Below are positions 34,760-48,188 of a stretch of 64,000 nucleotides of DNA, one piece after another. The DNA comes from Trichosphaerium sp. ATCC 40318 (lineage: Eukaryota; Discosea; Flabellinia; Trichosidae). Within the stretch, counting starts at the first letter, position 1. Each line of letters begins with the position of its first letter. The stretch lies in the NCBI GenBank assembly GCA_038496445.1, contig JALMLS010000093.1, positions 496,001 to 560,000 on the forward strand. The letters are read 5' to 3'. The translations under genes were made by a program, and so were the position numbers. The notes below the pieces were generated by a model. That model was not told the DNA's origin and ran no database searches. It saw only the letters and a list, made by a program, of their open reading frames with translations.

Positions 34760-37700
34760 TTAAACTTTTTTACTTGCTCGAGATTGACGATCGAGGTAAT
34801 TTTCAAAATTCTTTGTAGCTAATTTTAACAAGTTATCACGTGTTAGCTGATCTCTGAATACAAACTTATGTAACTCAACAAAACGTGTGAGAGAATGCTT
34901 AGTGCCTACTTCAACGTGTACAGCTAAACACAAACATCAAAAAAAAAAAAAAGAAACACGAAGAAAAAAAGGAGAAAAGAAAAAAATGTTTTAAGCCAAT
35001 GTTATAAACGTTAAAGAATCTGCACGGAATTGACCCCAAAGATATGTTGATTGTTAATTTGATTTTCTAACAGTATCTGCGAAGAAAAAGGAATAAATTT
35101 TGTGGTACCTCCTTTTCCAGAGAACCCTGTCAAGTCGGCTATAGCATAAAACTGTACTATGAGTTGCTTTCTTCCTTGTCTTTTTGTTATCAGTACACCA
35201 TCATTAAATACAATAAGCTTCCCAGGACTCCTCATTATAGAACCAGCGGTATATTTTACTTCAGCTTCAACAATAAATCTTCTTGTAGGTATGACGATCT
35301 CCTAAAAATTATTTAATTACTACACAACAAAAAGTAACATCAAAAATGATTTTGTTCTGTTGTAAAGCACAAAAAGAAAGCACAAAGAAAAAGTGAATTT
35401 GGTCTCTAAAGGTGTAAAATCCTGCTGTTACGTTAAGAAGTATTTTAGTCTTTGATAAATTCGGAGAACAAGGTTTCTGAATGACAAAATTTTCTTTGGT
35501 TTATAACAAAAAAGTTGGGGTAAAAGTATGTTACCGCTAAGTCTCCTTCAATCTCAGCTGTACGCAAAAGAAGCTGTATTATTTGCTGTGATTCGTGCTT
35601 TCTTTGATTCAAGTGTTGATTTACTTTCTCGACTTTAGCTATAGCTGCAAGCAAGTTCTTGTAATCAGGATGAGAATCTTCAGTATCTTTTAAAAGTTGC
35701 TAATACGCAAATTATTGACCAACCACTTTCAAGAAGAACATACCTTTAGAAGAAGTTCATATCGAGGAACACGCTGAATAGGTTTTCTGTAATACCAGGT
35801 CAGTACCGAGCACATGAAAGTTTTTTTCGAAGAAAAACAAAGTATAAGAAAAAAAAAAGAAAGAGTACATGAGGTAGCTATCAAGAGTATGGATTGTACC
35901 ACCTTTGTTAACAACAGGAGATCTTGCCACTTTCTATTAACATCAAGTTAATGAAGAAAAAGAAACACGTAATAAATCTACGTACCATTATCCACGTGTC
36001 AAGCCTCTTGCAATTTCGTCGAACTTTTGCGAGACAAATACGTGCTGTGTCCTAAATATATCCGTAAGCGGGTTATGGGCAAAGAATATAACGAAGGTAG
36101 AGTTTAGTAGCTAAGTGAAACAATGCTTTTTAATTATAAAAATAACTTCAACTATTTATACCAGCGGAGTCACGTACGTAGTTGTTTACATAAAATGTGT
36201 ATGTCTAAAATATAACCCTTGTTAATTATGTACCGATTTAACCGTTATAGTTAGAAGTGTACCTTTAAGAAAGCGCCCTAAGACAGTAGTAAGAATAGGT
36301 AGATCCTTTACAAAAGAAAAGCAAAAGATAGGACATACCATTTGTAGAAATATATCGCCTACTTTCTGTTTTGGACTCCACTTTTCTAGTCTAGCATTCA
36401 AGCCTTCAAACAACATAGAGTTATAGTTGTATATGATCTCTATAGATGAAAATATACTTTTAACATCTTGCATAGTAAGAAGCGGCTTTGGTAGCTTAGT
36501 AGCAGCCTCTAGAGGCTTTTGGAACCTCTAAAATTAAACAGAAAATATCAACAAACTTCACATGAAAAAAAACGATCAAAACAAACCTTTATCGTAACCG
36601 CCAAGTCCTTAACATACTCGCCCTCAGTCTGTAATAATTCTCTGTAAAATAAAACATTAGATATCGAAACAGAGATAAATCACGTGATTTCTAAAAATAG
36701 AAGTGAAGAGGGTACCTTGCAACTTGAGTTCTCTTGTAGTGTTTTTTGTACCTAGCAAACTTTTCTGGATCTGTACCCTCTGGCATTGTAATTGATGGTT
36801 GATTTTTTTGATGGCCTGGAGCATAATCTAGTATTCATTCATCAATACAACAGTAAAGGAGAAATATTATTACTTTGACGATTTGTAATAGTGAAAGAAA
36901 CATCTGCGCTCTTTTTCTTCTTCTTAGTTAGCGACCAACCGTGCGACCCGGAACGTTTATGTTTCTTTGGCGGTGGGCTTGGTTTTGTACTAATACCTGA
37001 ACCAGTAGGGGCAGCTGGAGACCTCACTGACGCTAAAAAAAACAATGAGAACAGAACTCTCGAGTTGTCTCATACCGCTTGAACCATTTTGAGAAGTACT
37101 ATGGACAAGTGTTCCTGTTTTTCGTGGTAATGGTGGGCTTTGTGTAGGGCTTTGTACAGGGCTTGAAGTCTGACTCGATGTTGGACTTACAGTTGGACTT
37201 GTTGTTGTCGATCTTGCTGTACCCGGTTTCGAACCAGCAAGTTTCCTCACTTTGTTAATACCAGCACGTGTCTTTGTAGTTAATTTTTTGGTTGTTCTTG
37301 ATATCCAATCAAGAGCCCTATTTTTTGGATTTAAAAATAACCCACGTGTTTCTCCTTACCCTGTTTTTTTCTGGAAATTAGCGCTGCCTACATCAACATC
37401 ATATTCTTTCCTGTCAACACCAAGGTCTTGTACGAGTGATTGCTCCTTGTTGATGTTTAGTAAAGTGAAGATAACAAAAGAACTTAAAACAGTTCGTACA
37501 TCAAGAGCTCCTCCATTAGGGCTGGTTGCATCCTTTGTGGGAGAATCTGGATTTTCGGGGTCTTTAGTATCACCCCCATTTGTTTGAGATGGTGCAGGAG
37601 GTCGCATTCCATCGTCACGTTCCATATCGATGGAATCAACAGATGGAGACTTTGGTAACCCAAATTTCTTTGCATCTTCTTTTTTTTCTTCTGGTTTCTT

Positions 37701-40389
37701 CTTTTCTATAAACATTGGCAAGCGTGCATGTGTATCATCCTTCTGTTCTCCATTTGTTTTAGGTTCATGTGATATTGTATTTGGAACGATAACAGGTTTT
37801 GATTTTCTATCTTCAATAGTTGGAAACGTATCAACAGAACCTGAGAGAGAGCGTGTCAGCTACAAATCAACAAAAGTAAAAAAAAAGCGAATCAGACGGG
37901 AAAATAAAGAATCATTGCCTGGCCCATCACGTGATTTTAAAGGATTCTCTTGGCTTATAAAATACAGTGTAATGTTTGTTGCGTACCAAAAGTACTTTCT
38001 AAATCAGCAATATCACCAACAGAACCAGCCTCAGAAAAGTCCTCATAGTACCAATTATCATACTCTTTTTCTGGAATTTCTAATCCTTCAAATTCTTTGA
38101 ACTCATCAGCTGCTTCCTTCTCTTCAGGAGTGGGTTCTTCATCAAATGCTTCACAACACTTTAGTACTACAATGCCGCAAAAATAGCTTACTTGGTATCG
38201 ACATATTATTGATAGCTGTTTCGCAAGCTTCTTTCAGTTCAGGGTCTTTTGAGAAATTCACAGTTTTTCTCAAAACTTTTTTGCCACCTAGTTCGTTAAA
38301 CTCTTTCCTTGATGTGCTAATAGTAGCTAGCTGTGATAACAATAATGCTCCAGTTTTCTTTAGTCCTAATTCTTTTGTACTATCTACCATACGAATAGTA
38401 GCACGAACGCCACCATGTTTACCAATGTGAGCGTTGAGATCACCTTTAAAAATCAGGTAAGTAACTCATTTTTTCTCAGGTTTCCTTTCGAGCGCACGGT
38501 TCATTGCTAGATTTCCAAGCGCCATTGTAGAGTATTTCTGTGCTTCAACGCTAGCTGAAGGTTGCTCTAGTACGCTAACAAGACCAGGAACTGTTTTTCC
38601 AGACATGAGCTGGTCTTGGATCCCATCTATTAACACAGTTAGTTCGAAGTACAAAACACTGAAGAGCACCTGTTAAGGCCATGTTGACCATCGTTTTTAG
38701 CGCTTCCATACGCACCGGTTCCGACTTTGAATCTATAGCATCTGATAGATATTGCACACCACCTTGTTTCGCTAGCTTGACACGCATTTCATCTAAGCAT
38801 CTCCGGTGAGCAAATAGTACAAAAACAAGCCTTGGTTTACCTGAAAATACTGACAGATGGAACATGCCCAATAGAAGTTTCTGTTTAACCTCATTAGGTG
38901 TTGTAGTTCTTCGAAGTAATCCCATGACAGCTGGTATGTGGCAGTTCTCCTCAAACGTTAATTGGAACTCGTCTAGAAAATGTCAATAAATGACTTTTCT
39001 AGGTTCAATGCCAGTGGTGACAAGTCCCAATTGACAACTTAATTTTACTTCATAGAATACTCAAAGGAAAGCAAGATAAACTAAGAATATTTGTTGCCCG
39101 TTAACGCAAAGGCATAATAAAAGAATGAATATCAATCCACAAAAAAAAGATGTACCATGTGCTAACATGTTCGCCATTGCCCAAGAAGCACGAAGTTGAA
39201 CAGTTTCGTCTTTTGATTCTAATAATTCAAAAAGAGCTTTGAAAGTAGCAGAACTAGAACGCTCAGCTTTGAAGAATAATACAGGAAAGTCGTCTAAGAT
39301 TATTTATTAATAAAGACTGTAGAAAAAAAAATAACAAGTACCTTGCACGGCCATGTTCAGAAACGATGATAGAGATGACGCTTGTAATTGAACATCATTT
39401 GATTTTATACCTTGAATCATATGCTTTATACCACCTCCTTGTACAACTTGCTTTGCAGCAGTACTATCTGTTAAAAATTAATATTATTTTTTGGATACAT
39501 TTTCTGGAGGAAAGAACTTGTTAACGGTATTGTTACTCACTTCTTGCAGTTAAAACGTGTGAAAATAAGTTCATCGCTTCATCTTGTACGCTCTTAATCC
39601 CTGAGTATTTGTTTCCGCTCAGAAGATCGTTAACGATTTGAATGACACCCAAATCGGTAAATAACTTTTTATGTGCGGCTGTAACATTGCTTAGTACAAC
39701 TCTACCATTTTAATTATCATGTACCTTGTGTAGTTAGATTAGCTAGAACGCGCAAAAGAGCCAATAGGCACGTTTCGTTAGCTTGAGGTCTAGATAAGAT
39801 AAACTGCAAGGCTTCCTTCGCAGAACCATAGAACTCGTGATTTGCATAAACAGAGAGGTCTTGGCCTATTTGCAAAACATTACATGGACGTATTTTTAAA
39901 TCACGTGACACTCACGAGTAGTTAAATACAGACTGAACAGCTCCATTGAACTCTGTATAACTGCGACATCCTTTGATCGTAAAAGATGAAGTAAAACGCC
40001 CATTCCTATTTAAAAAGCGTTAACAGCGTACTCTCACGTGGTACCATCGGTCACGTGCCTGCATTAGAATCCAATAATTGCGAGAATACAAAATTAGCTA
40101 GTTATTGTCAATGAGTGCTAGGTCATAGTAGTACACTAAAATCGTAGTACAATGGAAATATTTGGATGTCGTTTCACAAAACTAGCAAAAAAAAAAAAAA
40201 AAGGTATTAATTACTCACCTTGTAATTGTACTGCAGGGTTAGTTGATGCCATTACTTTTAACCATTTTTCCTCTTTAGAACGGCTACCTGCCACTTTACA
40301 CGATATAAGATAAGTCTCAAACGCATAACAAGGTAATCTAGCGCACTTTGGCCTGTAGCCTTTTTGAAAAGGGCATCAAGTGAAGCCAT
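34760..40389 (-). CDS. Armadillo-repeat RhoGEF (ARM + DH + PH)
   Basis: Very long gene with over 20 exons. The start at 40389 gives MASLDALFKKATGQSALDYL. Exons from about 40260 to 38150 encode helical ARM-type repeats (for example VRMEALKTMVNMALTGA, TMALGNLAMNRALE and LLLSQLATISTS). A long Ser/Pro/Lys-rich linker with SPTSSQTSSPVQSPTQSPP follows (about 38000-36850). Then comes a DH domain: ELLQTEGEYVKDLAVTIK (CR1), FLQMV, and QRVPRYELLLK (CR3), followed by AKVEKVNQHLNQRK. A PH-like domain follows (LIVFNDGVLITKRQG) and a final helical exon ends at 34760. DH-PH proteins load Rho GTPases with GTP; the Rho-like GTPase at 14206 is a candidate client. I infer one gene because all exons share strand and phase; a split is possible in the linker. 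Confidence 0.75.
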
Positions 40390-40663
40390 TTCGCCCGAAC
40401 GATGATAACAGTACTATTTGAACCGTTAAACAAGGTATTAATCCGAACACGTGTGTTTACAGGTCGTTGATTTTGAAAATAAATCAAACAAAAAACCAGG
40501 ACAGTTCTACAATCTTCTATTTTTTTTGAAAAAGTCAATATTTTACAATTACAAGAACAAAGTTCGATGGCCTCTCTTGTTCTTTATGTTTTTAACAGTT
40601 TGAAGCTATTCAGGTATACTGTTGTACTTAAACTGATCCTACACATGGGTCATTATAGTGTAA

Positions 40664-42154
40664 TCACGTTTCTTTCATGTCTACATCTGTATCTTTTTTA
40701 GCTTCTGAATCGTCTTCTTGTCCTTGTTTTAGCTTTCTTTTTTTGGCTTTCTTTTGTGCTTCCTTTTCATGCTTACGCTTATTCTTCTTTTCCATAACAC
40801 GCTCTCTTTGTTCCTTTGTTTCTTCCCATGTACATGGCGTAGAATCAAAAACCTTGTAGTCTTTAAACTTTGCGCCTAGAGCAGCTTAGTAAAGAATGTT
40901 GTAAAGGTCAATGATACCTAAAAAGTAAAGTCCATGAGGTGGCGCTGTAGGAGAAGCTTTTGATCTGTCCCTAATGCGCCAATTGTTAATTCAACTACAC
41001 CACTACAATCAAACGTACAAACTCTCCACATTTTTCATAAGTTGCTCAACTGTAAGCCTTCCCAATGCTACAGCAACAACTGCAGCTACCATATTTCTGA
41101 CCTTCAAAAAAAAATGAGAATTATTACTTTTTGCCGGATAACACGTGATGAGGTGATTCAAAAACGTGATTGTCACTTACTTGGTGTAGAAAGAATGCAG
41201 GTGACTTTATAAATATAGAAACGAGCTGTACACTACCACTAAAGCCGAAAGTCAACATGGAAAAACGAACACATGTAATATTCGCTCGTACACTGAAAAG
41301 GCAGGTGGAGGCTCCCGAATGACGTAAAACTCATCAATAGTTCGTATAGGAGACCTATACTGTTCATCCTTTGCTGGACGAAACGTAGATAAATCTCGAG
41401 TACCAGTAAGCGATTTACAAGCCTCCTAATGAAGAAAAATACTGTAAGGAAAAAAATGGAATAGCAACAATTACAATACCTGCATTGCATCAATGTTTAG
41501 AGGTTTTTTAATCATCCACCTTGAGTTCTCATAGAAAGGACTTCCCTCATAGACAGGAGAAGCTGCTATCTTGTATATATACGATCTAGAGAGAGCCCAC
41601 TTCCGTACGTCAAAAGCCTTTATGAAAACATGTGTTAGAAAACAACATTAGGAAGTCAGTTAACGGAAAATTCTCAGTATTTAACGTTTACCTGCTCCAC
41701 ACGTTCGACCTTGGTGATCAAAACGTCTGGTGTTTGTTTCTTTATGAAGAAGTTTACTCCTGCTTGCACTCTCGATGCATCATCAGGCTCACACTAAAAA
41801 ATAGGTTAATTGTTAATTAACAAACTATGCCATATAGACGGTATACGCGTTTATTTGGCGTACGTACAACCTCCCCTGTCTTTGATACTCTCATCATGTC
41901 CACGGTGACATGATTTGCTAAAGCGTGTACGCCAGTGTCTGTACGCCCACATACACCAACGTCAGGGCGAGAATTGCCCGCTAGAAACTTTTCGACGGCA
42001 TTCTGGCAACAATGAGCTCATTACGTGTCATTAAAACTTTTTATACCTCCAGGATAGTTTGAACTGTTTTTTTGTGTTTTGTCTCGTGTTTTTGTCTGGC
42101 ATAGCCCATAAACCTTGAGCCATTGTATTGAATGACAAACTTAAACCTGTGCAT
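40664..42154 (-). CDS. tRNA pseudouridine synthase, TruA/PUS1 family
   Basis: The start at 42154 gives MHRFKFVIQYNGSRFMGYAR, the classic TruA opening. An exon with GNSRPDVGVCGRTDTGVHAL follows; GRTDTGVHA contains the catalytic aspartate. Later exons carry V-F-F-(x)-helices typical of the C-terminal half. The protein ends in a lysine-rich tail (KKNKRKHEKEAQKKAKKRK), probably a nuclear localisation signal, before the stop at 40664. These enzymes isomerise uridines in tRNA (and, for PUS1, also snRNA and mRNA). The basic tail favours a nuclear PUS1-like role. Confidence 0.87.
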
Positions 42155-42253
42155 CCCTAATGTGGCGCAGAGCGTAAATACAGGTCGAGAAAAAAAAAGT
42201 TAAAGTCAACCACAGTACTGTTTTCGCTTGAGCACACTTCAGTAAATAACGCT

Positions 42254-45200
42254 ATGTGGGTCTGTCAGGCGCGTCGGCTCGCTGCGACGCCAGTTCGCAA
42301 GAAAGCAGAAACTAAGTGGCAACCAAAGCGCTATTATGAAAAGCGACACGATTGGGAGCGTATAAGGAAGGAAACTGATAGAGAACGATGGACACCGCGT
42401 TCTGCTTGTGAAATGTCCTTATATACACCATGGAAGCCAGCAGGCGTAAGCAACCACCAATCGGCGGTATGTGGACATGGATTCCAATATATCTTTTCTA
42501 ATCGCTTCTAAGCTGCCAAAACTTGTTGCACCGGATAGGTGCCCAGCCCCACACCCTCAAACACTTAAAGATACTAAAGTACAACTCAATGGCGTAAATT
42601 ATGCTCTAAACTATCCTAGGAAATGAATATCATACAAACGACACCTGGTGAGAGTTATTCCTCAGGCAAAAACATAATCTTAAATAAATGGCAAACAAGA
42701 AATGCAATGGACTTGACAATGCTTCGAGACCTTCGCACTTTGCTAAAGGTGCGGTTAGAACTAAACACAACTACACGCGCCTCAATACGAAAAATTACGC
42801 TTACAACTCTTAGAAACATAACAGAGATATAGCCAGTGTAGTAACTACGCTAAGAACTACTGATCTAGAGCTTGATATCTGCAGTGGAACAGATTTGGTT
42901 GGTGCGTTCTTCAATACGCTTCAAATGTAAAATCTAAGGCGCCTGACACTCTTGTTTTGTAGATTTGTACAAACACAAAGACGACCCAAAACATTTGCAA
43001 ACTTTCTTCAAGGAGCAGTATGAGATGAATTATATGGTGTCTACTATGAAGAAAACACTAGTCATGCCAATATGTGGTAACGCAAGTACGTAATAGAGGC
43101 ACTATAACGCCGTTTAATCGATTAATTATGATTCTTGTCGCACTTGATTTTTTTTTTTTTTGAAATAAGTTTTCGTTGCTAAGTATACGTTTAGTGGGAA
43201 GCGGTATGGGTTTTTTGATGCATGGTCTAATGCCAACTATTGTTGAAAACTCAGCAATGGCTATGCCTGGTGTCAGTACGTGACAGTTTTATTGTAATTT
43301 TCCAGATTTGAGTTTCGCTTCGTTTCTTCTTGTTCTCATTTTTATGCTAGTGTATGGTTTCTTTGCCGATTGTGGTTCATCTTATGTATTCCCTCGTCTA
43401 CTTAAAAGAGGTATCGGTATGTTCTTGGCTCTCACAGGAAAACGTGTTTCCGGTGACGAAATCTAGTACGTTAACAGGTTTTTTTTTTGCATGCTGGTTT
43501 GATAGCTGTTGTCTTCTTTGTTAACAATGTGCAGTGATATTGGTATAGCTTCATGGAAGTCATCTTGGATGGGTATTATTGGCATGGAACAAAATTTATC
43601 AAGCGAAGCACCAAAATTACAAGACAATGGAGATCCTGTTTGGGATGATGTATTTTATCTGATGGCCCGTGGCAACATGGAGACTTACAGGCGTACGTCA
43701 GATGGCTTTTTTGTTTTAGAAAAGCACTAGCAATAGCCTAGGAGTGTTTTATATTTATATGTTGAATAATAGGTCGTCCTGCTTATAAAGAAAAGTATGA
43801 AGCTATTGAGAGATGTTTTGCGGATAAGAGCAGTTTGGAAGAAATTTTCGAAGCTTTGAAAAAAGAAAATGATCCATGGGCTGATAGTATCATACGTAGA
43901 ATGGAGCGTGCTAATCCATTGAGTTTAAAGGTATGTAATACATCATGTTTTGATGAACCACATGTGAAAGCACATGTGATATGTGTCTTTAAAGCAAAGG
44001 ACGAGCAAGCTCATGTTCGAATCCAAAATTTATGCTTTTGCTGTTTTTTTTGTGATGCAATTACGTTTGTGCTAATGTGTTTTTAGGTCACTTTCTTGGC
44101 TCAAACTAAGGGAGAATACATGACGCTCAAAGAGGCATTACAAATGGAGTATAGGATTGCTAGAAAATTTTTGGTACTTTATTTTTTTCCTATTCGAGTT
44201 TTCTCCACTCATGTGATTTGTAGGAAGGTGATGAATTCTTTAAAGCTATTAAAACACTTGTAATTGATAATGAACCTGATATGGTATGTCTATCTTATTT
44301 TCAAGGTCCACCTAGTCCACCTAAACGGACTTTTTCTTGTTGTTTTTTTTTTTTCAATGCGAAAATCTGGTATACTTGTTTCCTTTGTTGATTTCTTTAG
44401 GTCTGGAAATACAAAGATATATATTCTGTGCCAGACGAGGTTGTATTAAGCTATTTCGATTATAGACATGATCGCGATGAGCTCGTCTTTCAAGCAGCAA
44501 ATCCTCCTGAAGAGCGTCTGTCACGTGCTGATTTTGTGGAGAAATGGAATACTTGGAAAGAAGAGAAGGATGAGGAATATCTCGCTAAGCCAGTAAGATG
44601 CACTAATTTATTGGAAGTTTTTTTTTTGTTTGGGGTTACGAAGATTACTCACATGTTTTGTTTAGGAACCTGTTCCACCTAATATTAAAGAGTGGCTCGC
44701 TGAGAATCCAGAAATCTTGCTTGATGCTAAATTCTTTGCTTTTGAACAGATGAAAGAGTGGTGGAGAGAAAGAGGATCTCGTAATGTCAAAAGAAAGATG
44801 TACGTTTTGGTTTTTTTTTTTTTGGAGAACGGAGTACTGTTGCAACCACATTTTCTAATGTTTTATTTTCTTTTAGTTTGATGGACTACCAGTATGAAGA
44901 AGTTGAACAACATGGTTTAAAACAGGGTGATCTTATGGTAACAGAACTCCTCGCTGAGGAACACATGCAAAACACTGATCCTATTGATCGCAAAGAAGGA
45001 GATCAGTTTTGGGACAAAACAAACAGTGAGTTTTTGGAGTCTTATTTTTCGCTCGTTTAGAAAGCTTCGATAAGCATCCTTTTGTTTTAATTCTCTTATA
45101 CAATAATAGTGGCATTTTTGAGATACGCTGGTGATGTAGCCGAAACACCTCCATGGGCTTGGGAGTGCGTGAAGTCAATTAATTCGGATTTTCAACTTTA

Positions 45201-46862
45201 TTTTTAAAGATCCGACACTTGGGACTCCGAGTGTTCTTTGTTTTTTGTATTATGATAGTTCTTTATTCATGTACAAAATGTTCAATACTGACAGTCTTTC
45301 TTTAGTAAACATATATGGGAAGAAAAAGCAGAGAGCGAGGATAAAATCAGAAAAAAGAACATGTATGGTGAAGAGACCTCTGAACAGTTTTACAAGCGTA
45401 AACCTACAGCATTCCCAGAACCAGAGTACGTCCTGTTTCCATATTTATTATTATAATTATGAATACTTCAAAGCAACTATGTTTTAGTTAATAGGCTGTA
45501 TATACAGTCTTGTTAGCAGCGTGGGTTTTTTTTTCTGGAATTTTTTTTTTAATTTGTTATTGTTCTTTTTGTTTATGTCTTTTTTTTCTTGCTTAGGTTC
45601 TATGATGTTAAGAAGGAATACTCTAATCTCATGAAATTAAGAAAAGAGCCAGTAAGTTACAGTATGATTCAAGAGAACGACGATAATCGTCAAGAAGATT
45701 GGGAGACTAAACAATTAACACAAATCATGGAAGATTTAGATAAACCAGACGCTTTGGATGTTACTAACAAAGTTTCTCATGGAGATAAAGTCAGCGCTTT
45801 CCAAGATGTCTATGAGAAACAAAGAGGTATGTTTCTTTTTATTTCTCTTTGAGAAAAAAAGCCAAAAGAGATACCAACAGTGTGGTGCTTGTTTTTGCCT
45901 TCTCAAAGTGCGCACGTGGGTTTTTTTTTGCATATTTTATGTAGACGTACGTTGATTGTTATTTAGCGGAAATTGAGCATTATATGTCTGATGCTACACC
46001 TTATGAGAGAGCTCAAGAGTTGTATACTGTTATGGAGAATAAAATGCAGATCGCTGAGCACTTTGAGAATCCTGAAGATTGGGATATTGATCCTGTTGAT
46101 GTTATGGAAGATGAAAACACTTCATCTATACCTAAAGAAGCAAGGGTGCATTATGAAGTTGATGAGATTACACCTGAACTTGAGAAAGACTTGACTGACT
46201 GGTACCCTCTTTTTCTTCTTTTTTTTTTTTCTTAGGCTGTTTTTTTTGTTCTGTGGATGTAACTTTATTTGTTTAGGAGTAAAAACTACAGAATGTATTC
46301 TATTGAACGCGATCTTGAACGTGAAAAGAATAGACAAGTGCCTGGAGACGAGGAAATCGCTCAGCATATGTTTGATTTGGGTCATTCTGTACAAACTCCT
46401 GAGCACGATGATCCAGCACCTTATGATCCAGAAGATGACTCATTCGAAGCCCGTATGTTATAGAAATCAATTGAATCTTTTTCCTTTACCTCGCTCTACG
46501 AGGAGTTTGCTTCAAGAAAGGTGTATGACGTGTTTTGCTTATTTTGGCGTGTTTTAGGCCTTGAACTCGGCGGTTTGCGTCCGCCAGAACATGATGATGA
46601 GGATAGACAAGGTGAAGGATCTATTCCTGAGGAAGAAATGTATGAATGGAAGCAAGATAAGATTGATCACGGAGATCCAGGTTCGTATTTTATGATTATT
46701 ACGACACTTTTTTTTAAATGACGAGTACAAGCTTCCCGGGAAATATTTTTTTAACTTTACACGAGCTTTCTTTTGTTTTTGCTAAATGTAATTTTTAAAG
46801 TGTATGGTATCGATTTGGATGCCCGTGAAGACGAAGGCTGGTTGAAACCTGATGACTATTAA
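42254..46862 (+). CDS. Mitochondrial HIBCH-fold protein with long acidic extension (mS47-like?)
   Basis: The start at 42254 gives MWVCQARRLAATPVRKKAE, a mitochondrial-type leader. Exons from 42623 to about 43735 follow the 3-hydroxyisobutyryl-CoA hydrolase fold: TRNAMDLTMLRDL, LELDICSGTDLVG, YEMNYMVSTMKKTLVMPICG, GSGMGFLMHG, ENSAMAMPG, YGFFADCGSSYVFPRL, GMFLALTGKRVSGDEI. The family's catalytic Glu in AMPET is glycine here (AMPG). A very long C-terminal part (43770-46862, about fifteen exons) is rich in Glu, Asp, Lys and Trp, for example FVEKWNTWKEEKDEEY and WDIDPVDVMEDEN, and matches nothing I know. In plants and some protists an inactive HIBCH homologue (mS47) is a mitoribosomal protein, so a structural role is a reasonable inference. 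Confidence 0.75.
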
Positions 46863-47261
46863 TAAGCTCTATAAAATGAACAATAAAATGCTTGTAAAAA
46901 AAAAATCACGTGACCAACTTGAAATATTTCAAAATTAAAACAAACAAAACCTGTGTCTTGGGTTGTGTCTTTTTAGGTTAACAAACCCAAAAAAAGCACT
47001 TAGAAGTCTCGCGAGATTGATGTCCTAAAAATCTCAACTAAATGCTAATTTTTTTTTTGTGTACCATTTAATTAAGCCAAGAGTCTACTTTTGGATTATC
47101 TTAGGCGTAAATATCTTAAGTGTATTTGTGGTAACACGTTACGGGTTTCTTAGCTTTTTTTTGAGTACGGAAAAGCAGTAAATTAAGCTTCGTTTGTGTG
47201 ATTGTTTGCAGATTTGTTTTCTGACGTCTCATTGTTCCGCGGAGGTTTATAAACTGCATAA
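46863..47261. other. Spacer upstream of the 7TM receptor
   Basis: Intergenic. It holds a TCACGTGA palindrome near 46907 and several T runs. No gene is seen. Confidence 0.4.
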
Positions 47262-48188
47262 ATGAATGTGACCGGGTTAACAAACAGTACAACTGTAGGA
47301 GAAGAAGATGAGTTTCCAACACACTTTCTGGTACTTTCATGTATTGGCCTAAGTATATCTACGCTAGCTAGCATTGTTGCTATTGTCTTTTGGTTCACGA
47401 AGTCTAAACGACTCAATATAAACAACGGGTTTCTTATTATATCGCTCGTAGACTTGGTTTCGGCGTTATTATGGTTGATTGACGTTATAACTATCGATGA
47501 CAAATCAAAACAGCTATGTTCGGCCTTTTCTTTCGCAAAACAGTTCCTCATAAGCTCTCAGATGGTTTGGGTTGTATATCTTACGACAATAAAGTATATA
47601 ATCTTATTAAAGCCAAATTCTCAATGGAAGGCAGTAAAGGCCTCTCTAGACCTTGCTTACAAGGTATTCCACGTAACAGCGTGGAGTTTTGGTCTTTTTG
47701 CTGGCGTTGTTGTCGCTATTTGGGGAGAGACGGAAGTGACTGAATTTGGATGCTGGATGAACGAAGAGAGTAATGCAGGGATTATAACGAGAAGTTTGTT
47801 TCTTGTTGTGCCTTTTCTCATTTTACTTTCTCTTCAGATTATCACTGTTATAGCCTTATATTCAAGGTACCGTAACCTAAGACATAATAAGACAACACGA
47901 AGACGAGTAGGCGGTCTTCTATTTTCTTCAAACGTTCATCTTGTTCTTTACTTTTTTCTTTGGATTTGGCTTATTATAGACATTGTTTACGACTTTGCTG
48001 CTCAGAAACATAATGATGTTATTGTTATTTTAGCTATTATTGGTATAACTCTTTTTGGTCTTCCTAATTGTATCGCTTTTTTACTGTTGTTCAGAAATCC
48101 TTCTTCTTCTTCTTCAGGTTCGTCTACTAAGAAGAGTAAGAGTAATATATCTACACAAACAAAGACCACAACACAAGGAACAACATAG
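47262..48188 (+). CDS. Seven-transmembrane receptor, cAMP-receptor-like
   Basis: Single exon, 308 residues, unlike nearly all neighbours. A short N-glycosylated N-terminus (MNVTGLTNSTTV) precedes seven helices at roughly residues 21-46, 54-76, 85-110, 135-157, 170-200, 223-246 and 251-275. A cysteine pair (LCSAFSFAK in helix 3 and FGCWMNEES in loop 2) is placed as in class E/cAR receptors. Helix 3 ends MVWVVYLTTIKY, and helix 7 is followed by a Ser-rich tail (SSSSSGSSTKKS) suited to phosphorylation. It is best compared with Dictyostelium cAR/CRL receptors, which couple to G proteins. The ligand is unknown. Intron loss or retroposition could explain the single exon. Confidence 0.8.
   Translation: MNVTGLTNSTTVGEEDEFPTHFLVLSCIGLSISTLASIVAIVFWFTKSKRLNINNGFLIISLVDLVSALLWLIDVITIDDKSKQLCSAFSFAKQFLISSQMVWVVYLTTIKYIILLKPNSQWKAVKASLDLAYKVFHVTAWSFGLFAGVVVAIWGETEVTEFGCWMNEESNAGIITRSLFLVVPFLILLSLQIITVIALYSRYRNLRHNKTTRRRVGGLLFSSNVHLVLYFFLWIWLIIDIVYDFAAQKHNDVIVILAIIGITLFGLPNCIAFLLLFRNPSSSSSGSSTKKSKSNISTQTKTTTQGTT

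Noticed and set aside
44000-44020. GTTCGAATCC resembling a tRNA T-arm
   Set aside because: No matching acceptor stem, D-arm or anticodon arm around it. I found no convincing tRNA gene in the window.
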